A stretch of DNA of 9,992 nt, from the NCBI GenBank assembly GCA_937900065.1, contig CALCDS010000038.1, forward strand, positions 1 through 9,992. The letters are read 5' to 3'. The stretch comes from an uncultured Clostridiaceae bacterium (GTDB taxonomy: Bacteria; Bacillota; Clostridia; Clostridiales; Oxobacteraceae). Positions within the stretch are counted from its first letter, which is position 1. The number at the start of each line of letters is the position of its first letter. This document shows, piece by piece, positions 6,542 to 9,992 of this stretch. Under the pieces are notes generated by a model. The model had not been told where the DNA came from and searched no databases. It worked only from the letters and a program-made list of their open reading frames with translations. The position numbers and the translations under genes are program-made.

Positions 6542-7882
6542 ATGGGAATATTTAAGGCATATGATATCAGAGGAATATATAACAAAGATTTTAATTGTGA
6601 AGATGTGTACAAGATAGGTTACTTTCTGCCTAAACTTTTAAAGACGGACAGGGTTTTAGTGGGGCATGACTGCAGGTTGTCCTCAGGTGAGATATTTGAA
6701 TATCTATGCAAAGGAATAAATGACGGCGGAGCAGATGTGTACTATACAGGATATTCAACAACACCTATGATCTATTTTGGTACTGCGACTGGAAAATTTG
6801 ATGCTTCCGTACAAATTACAGCATCACATAATCCAAAGGAATATAATGGGTTTAAGATTTCAAGGACTGGCGCGCTACCCGTAGGATATGACACAGGTCT
6901 TGCAGAACTTGAAAAAATGGTTAAAAGCGGAAAGATTGATAAACCAGAGAAAAAAGGCAGAATGATAAACTATGAACTTAAGGATAAGTATATCAAATTC
7001 CATAAAAGTTATGTGCCTGATATATCAAATCTTTCGATAGCTGTTGACTGCTCAAATGGCATGACCTCTATATTGATAAAAGACATCCTGGGTAATAAGC
7101 CACATTATTTATATGATACTATGGATGGCAACTTCCCGAATCATGAACCAAATCCCTTGGATGAAAACAATGTAAAGGATCTCGAAAAGCTGGTCATAAA
7201 GGATAAATGCGATATAGGAATAATTTATGATGGTGATGGCGACAGGGTAATATTTGTTGATGAGAAGGGCAAATTCATTCCTCCTGATCTTATAATAGGG
7301 GTTATAGGCAAGTATTATCTCAAAAGAGAAAAGGGTAATGTGCTTCATGATATAAGGACTTCACGGGCTGTTTCCGAATATATAAGATCACTTGGTGGAA
7401 CTCCATATATGTGGAAGGTAGGGCATGCATTTGCAAAGGTAAAGCTCAGAGAGATTAAAGGCATATTTGGAGGAGAACTTGCAGGTCATTATTATTTTAG
7501 GGATTTCTTTAACTGCGACTCAGGTATTTTTGCAAGCCTTATAGTGCTCAATGTAGTAAGCAGGATTAAAAAAGAAGGTATGACATTTTCAAGTCTTATT
7601 GATTCAATTAGGGTTTATGCAAACTCAGGCGAGGTTAACTTCAAGATAGATAAGAAGAAGGAAGCAATGGATGCCTTGAAAGATGAAACCACTTCTAAAG
7701 AGAAACCTACCGCATTCTATGATTTCGATGGCTACAGGATTGAGTTTAAAGACTGGTGGTTTAATGTAAGGCCTTCAAATACTGAACCATATTTGAGACT
7801 TGTGGTGGAAGCAGCCAATGAGAAGATGCTTCAAGACAAGCTTGAGGAACTTAAAAAAACAATTGCAGGGTATATCGCGTAA
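6542..7882 (+). CDS. manB: Phosphomannomutase/phosphoglucomutase (alpha-D-phosphohexomutase family)
   Basis: A 446-residue cytoplasmic enzyme that interconverts mannose-6-phosphate and mannose-1-phosphate, perhaps also the glucose phosphates. All four family signatures are present in order: the catalytic phosphoserine loop T-A-S95-H-N-P, the magnesium loop D230-G-D-G-D-R235, the sugar-specificity loop G-G-E312-L-A-G-H, and the phosphate-binding loop R410-P-S-N-T-E-P. Length matches bacterial PMM/PGM of the AlgC/ManB type, and the N-terminal A-Y-D-I-R-G is typical. Start: AAGGAGGA six bases before ATG. The next gene encodes the enzyme that uses its product, so mannose-1-phosphate is the likely physiological product. 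The symbol is given by family and context; substrate preference cannot be read with certainty from the sequence. Confidence 0.92.
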   Translation: MGIFKAYDIRGIYNKDFNCEDVYKIGYFLPKLLKTDRVLVGHDCRLSSGEIFEYLCKGINDGGADVYYTGYSTTPMIYFGTATGKFDASVQITASHNPKEYNGFKISRTGALPVGYDTGLAELEKMVKSGKIDKPEKKGRMINYELKDKYIKFHKSYVPDISNLSIAVDCSNGMTSILIKDILGNKPHYLYDTMDGNFPNHEPNPLDENNVKDLEKLVIKDKCDIGIIYDGDGDRVIFVDEKGKFIPPDLIIGVIGKYYLKREKGNVLHDIRTSRAVSEYIRSLGGTPYMWKVGHAFAKVKLREIKGIFGGELAGHYYFRDFFNCDSGIFASLIVLNVVSRIKKEGMTFSSLIDSIRVYANSGEVNFKIDKKKEAMDALKDETTSKEKPTAFYDFDGYRIEFKDWWFNVRPSNTEPYLRLVVEAANEKMLQDKLEELKKTIAGYIA

Positions 7883-7911
7883 GCATAGATCAACTCATTG
7901 TGATTAAATAA

Positions 7912-7933
7912 ATGATAATGAAATAATTATCAT
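7912..7933. repeat. AT-rich inverted repeat with Fur-like half-sites
   Basis: ATGATAAT (7912-7919) and ATTATCAT (7926-7933) are perfect 8-bp inverted arms around GAAATA. It lies 29 bp past the phosphomannomutase stop in a 187-bp gap. The inner 7 bp of each arm equal the Bacillus Fur half-sites TGATAAT and ATTATCA, but the classical box has a 1-bp centre, not 6. It is too AT-rich and lacks a following T-run, so it is a poor terminator. Function unknown. Confidence 0.4.
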
Positions 7934-8014
7934 AAGTTTAGCATACGAGCTGTTCACTATTGCCCTGAAAAGACTTGGTTTGGATTTTGCATTCACATGT
8001 AATTGTTGTAAACA

Positions 8015-8044
8015 TTCACCACTCATCTTTTATGTACATATACT
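8015..8044 (+). promoter_or_regulatory. Weak candidate promoter for the guanylyltransferase gene
   Basis: TTCACC at 8015-8020 (4 of 6) and TATACT at 8039-8044 (5 of 6) are 18 bp apart, ending about 25 bp before the start codon. The 187-bp gap after the mutase makes a separate promoter reasonable, but co-transcription with the mutase is not excluded. Confidence 0.28.
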
Positions 8045-8069
8045 GATATATACAAAGGTAGGTGGTTAC

Positions 8070-9146
8070 ATGGACTATGCTGTTATAATGTCCGGAGGCA
8101 TGGGTACCAGATTTTGGCCTAAGTCAAGACATAGTATGCCAAAGCAATTTTTAAAAACGGTTGGGGATAAGACAATGATACAAAATACGGTTGATAGGAT
8201 TGAGAAATGCATACCCCATGATAACATATGTATTGTGACAAATAAAAACTATGTTAAGATGATAAAAAGACAGCTTCCTAAAATCAAGCCGTACAATGTA
8301 TTTGTTGAGCCTGACAACAAAGAGACTGCGACGTGCATAGGCTATGCTGCCATAAAGCTTATGAAAAGGGATCCTGAGGCGGTCATGGTAGTACTTCCAT
8401 CCGATCATATGATTACCAATACTGATGAGTTTAAAAAAACGATAAAGGAAGCTCTTAAAGTTGCTAAGTCTGAGAATGCATTGGTTACTATGGGAGTCGT
8501 GCCGACGAGGCCGGAGACTGCATATGGTTACATTGAGTTAGGCAGACCTTTAATGCAATATAGAGAGGTGCCGGTATTCAAGGTGAAAAGGTTTACTGAA
8601 AAACCCAATAAAACGATCGCACAAATATTTATAGATAAGGGTACTTTTGTTTGGAATAGCGGCATGTTTGTATGGAAAGCATCCGTACTTTTAAAGGAGA
8701 TTGAAATATATCTGCCTGAACTTTACGATAGCTTGATGAAGATGTCAGATGCAATAGGTACTCAAGATGAAGAAAAGATAGTTGAGAAAGAATATAAAGA
8801 AATAGACGGGATATCCATAGATTTCGGTATAATGGAGAAATCTTTAAATGTTGTAGTCCTTGAGACAAAGCTTGACTGGGATGACATAGGTTCCTGGACA
8901 GCCCTTGAGAAATATTATATGAAAGACGACGACAACAATGTTATAAACGGACTATGCTCTCTTATAGACACAAGGAATTGTATGATATTTGGAAATGGCC
9001 GTTTGATTTCTACTATAGGAGTGAGCAATTTGCTTGTGGTAGACACCGGGGATATACTGCTCATCTGTGACAGGGAGAGGGATCAGGATATTAAAGAGAT
9101 GGTAAGGCAGCTCGCCTTCCAGCGAGGATTTGACAATTTCATATAG
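8070..9146 (+). CDS. manC: Mannose-1-phosphate guanylyltransferase (GDP-mannose pyrophosphorylase)
   Basis: A 358-residue cytoplasmic nucleotidyltransferase that makes GDP-mannose from GTP and mannose-1-phosphate. The N-terminal nucleotide-binding signature is G9-G-M-G-T-R-F-W-P-K-S-R20 with P-K-Q-F after it. Then come L-P-S-D-H-M (residues 109-114), E-T-A-Y-G-Y-I-E (149-156), F-T-E-K-P (175-179), W-N-S-G-M-F (195-200), F-G-I-M-E-K and W-D-D-I-G-S-W, all characteristic of this enzyme. Length matches the single-domain form: it lacks the C-terminal phosphomannose isomerase domain found in the roughly 470-residue bifunctional AlgA/ManC proteins. The start at 8070 follows AAGGTAGGTGG and puts the nucleotide-binding motif at the N-terminus as in homologues; an in-frame ATG 30 codons upstream would add an unrelated Cys/His-rich leader. 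With the preceding mutase it supplies GDP-mannose for glycan or surface polysaccharide synthesis. No glycosyltransferase is in the window. Confidence 0.92.
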   Translation: MDYAVIMSGGMGTRFWPKSRHSMPKQFLKTVGDKTMIQNTVDRIEKCIPHDNICIVTNKNYVKMIKRQLPKIKPYNVFVEPDNKETATCIGYAAIKLMKRDPEAVMVVLPSDHMITNTDEFKKTIKEALKVAKSENALVTMGVVPTRPETAYGYIELGRPLMQYREVPVFKVKRFTEKPNKTIAQIFIDKGTFVWNSGMFVWKASVLLKEIEIYLPELYDSLMKMSDAIGTQDEEKIVEKEYKEIDGISIDFGIMEKSLNVVVLETKLDWDDIGSWTALEKYYMKDDDNNVINGLCSLIDTRNCMIFGNGRLISTIGVSNLLVVDTGDILLICDRERDQDIKEMVRQLAFQRGFDNFI

Positions 9147-9198
9147 TAACATAAATATTTTCCAAAGGTATTTAAATTGATAGTTTGTTTTATTTTAT

Positions 9199-9240
9199 CC
9201 GCCGCGTTGAAACTCCAACGCGGCGGTCTTGGTTATGTTT
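9199..9240 (+). terminator. GC-rich hairpin terminator after the GDP-mannose genes
   Basis: Perfect 11-bp arms, CCGCCGCGTTG (9199-9209) and CAACGCGGCGG (9216-9226), flank an AAACTC loop. This is by far the most GC-rich stem in an AT-rich window, 52 bp after the stop codon. The downstream stretch TCTTGGTTATGTTTT is T-rich but interrupted, so release could be less sharp than in a classical terminator. Confidence 0.78.
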
Positions 9241-9320
9241 TACAGTTATGGTTGATAACAAATCATAAAGAGCACTGACAGAGTAAAATCTACATCACTT
9301 GACAAGATATTATTTTAAAT

Positions 9321-9363
9321 GATAAACTGTGCTGATAAGATTTAATATAGGATAAATTGTGCT
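9321..9363 (+). repeat. 13-bp direct repeat with 30-bp period upstream of second PocR gene
   Basis: GATAAACTGTGCT (9321-9333) and GATAAATTGTGCT (9351-9363) match at 12 of 13 bases and begin exactly 30 bp apart, close to three helical turns. They sit about 80-120 bp upstream of the likely transcription start of the PocR gene at 9474. Tandem sites on one face of the helix, upstream of a promoter, are the usual arrangement for AraC-family activators. That role is inferred; the repeat itself is seen directly. Confidence 0.6.
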
Positions 9364-9409
9364 TTTGGTTCATGTAAAACATTACTGTATTCGAATTTGA
9401 ACAGGAAAA

Positions 9410-9438
9410 TTCATAATTGTCTTTAAATATGTTATAGT
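9410..9438 (+). promoter_or_regulatory. Extended -10 sigma-A promoter for second PocR gene
   Basis: TTCATA at 9410-9415 (4 of 6) and TATAGT at 9433-9438 (5 of 6) are spaced 17 bp apart, and TG at 9430-9431 forms an extended -10 (TGT-TATAGT). Transcription would start near 9445, giving a leader of about 30 bases with GGAGG at 9461-9465. Confidence 0.55.
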
Positions 9439-9473
9439 AATCTTGGCTTTGGACCTTTTTGGAGGCATATTAT

Positions 9474-9992
9474 ATGAACCTATTTTCACATAATGCTTTA
9501 AATTTAGAGCTAATAAACGAGATATTGGATACTTACTATATCACCACAGGAATATCAATTTTTGCTATAAACGAGTTAGGAAATATCATTGCTTCTTCAA
9601 ATGGAAAAGCAAGTTTTTGTAAATTGTTCGAAGAATATACTGAAGTTAATTGTCCATGTTCCAATGCACACTTATATGCAAGTAAGCAATCGGAATTATT
9701 GGGAGACTCTTATATATTTTCCTGTCCTTGCGGTTTCATTCACTATACAATGCCTTTAATTCATAATGGAATATTTAGAGGTGCGTTTATAGCAGGTCCG
9801 ATCTTAATGAATTTTCCTGATGATATTATGATTGAGGGTATTATTCAAAAGTATGATTTCCCTTTGGAACTTAAGGGAAAGATATCGTTCACACTCAAGT
9901 CCATTACACTGGTCGAGCCGTCTAAAGTACATTATTTAAGTAAGTTATTGTTTTACGTAGTATCAAATTTTTTCGGCAAGGAAAAAGAGACG
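9474..9992 (+). CDS. Second PocR-domain sensor protein, partial (C-terminus beyond window)
   Basis: The first 173 codons are in frame and run off the right edge with no stop. Residues about 10-170 are a PocR sensory domain similar to that of the regulator at 4337: T-G-I-S near residue 25, cysteines C49, C60, C62, C84 and C86, G-D-S-Y-I-F-S-C-P near 78-85, R-G-A-F-I-A-G-P near 102-109, and V-E-P-S-K-V-H-Y-L-S-K-L-L near the end. C-x10-C-x-C-x21-C is spaced exactly as in the first PocR protein. The start is set by GGAGG eight bases before ATG. What follows the sensor is not visible. It may be an AraC helix-turn-helix as in the upstream protein, or a histidine kinase or other output domain. It begins a new transcription unit after a 327-bp gap with its own promoter and repeat pair. 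Confidence 0.85.
   Translation, partial: MNLFSHNALNLELINEILDTYYITTGISIFAINELGNIIASSNGKASFCKLFEEYTEVNCPCSNAHLYASKQSELLGDSYIFSCPCGFIHYTMPLIHNGIFRGAFIAGPILMNFPDDIMIEGIIQKYDFPLELKGKISFTLKSITLVEPSKVHYLSKLLFYVVSNFFGKEKET

Larger units (their letters stand above)
9147..9473. other. 327-bp intergenic region with terminator, direct repeat and promoter
   Basis: No convincing gene is seen on either strand. The left third carries the hairpin terminator, the middle a 13-bp direct repeat, and the right end an extended -10 promoter and ribosome binding site for the second PocR gene. A perfect -35 hexamer TTGACA at 9299-9304, with GATAAA 16 bp downstream at 9321-9326, is a possible second, more distal start. 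It would give a leader of about 140 bases. Confidence 0.7.

Noticed and set aside
7980..8069. 30-codon upstream extension of the guanylyltransferase
   Set aside because: Homologues start just before the nucleotide-binding GGMGTR motif; the extension is an unrelated Cys/His-rich stretch, and the ribosome binding site precedes 8070.

Overview
The window comes from an AT-rich bacterial genome. Its ribosome binding sites are strong GGAGG types, its promoters look sigma-A-like, and its gene families point to a strictly anaerobic Bacillota (Clostridia-type) organism that uses corrinoid-dependent methyl transfer. This assignment is inferred from gene content and not from a marker gene.

Positions 15-1686 (minus strand) hold a two-gene unit. 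The first gene encodes a uroporphyrinogen-decarboxylase-fold methyltransferase (MtaA/CmuA type) with a C-terminal thioredoxin-like domain. The second encodes a stand-alone thioredoxin-like protein. Diverging from them on the plus strand (1869-5587) are a reductive activator of corrinoid enzymes, carrying an extra methionine-synthase-activation-like N-terminal domain, and a PocR-domain AraC-family regulator that overlaps it by 4 nt. A 182-bp region between the divergent units carries a candidate promoter with a GTACA-TTT-TGTAC palindrome. At 5751-6392 follows a corrinoid (B12-binding) protein ending at a hairpin terminator. Together these supply the methyl carrier (corrinoid protein), a candidate second methyltransferase, the ATP-dependent repair of inactive Co(II), and a sensor-regulator. 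The substrate-specific first methyltransferase is not in the window, so the methyl donor cannot be named.

Positions 6542-9146 hold a phosphomannomutase and a mannose-1-phosphate guanylyltransferase, the last two steps to GDP-mannose. They are probably unrelated to the methyl-transfer genes. A strong GC-rich hairpin follows at 9199-9226.

Positions 9147-9473 are a 327-bp intergenic region with the terminator, a 13-bp direct repeat at 30-bp spacing, and an extended -10 promoter. They lead into a second PocR-domain gene that runs off the right edge. The two PocR domains share an identical cysteine spacing.

The most interesting points are: the thioredoxin domains tied to a corrinoid methyltransferase that lacks the usual zinc-ligand histidine, the composite activator protein, the conserved cysteine pattern in both PocR domains, and the candidate operators in front of the two PocR-linked units. 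I saw no tRNA, rRNA, CRISPR array, transposase or integrase.
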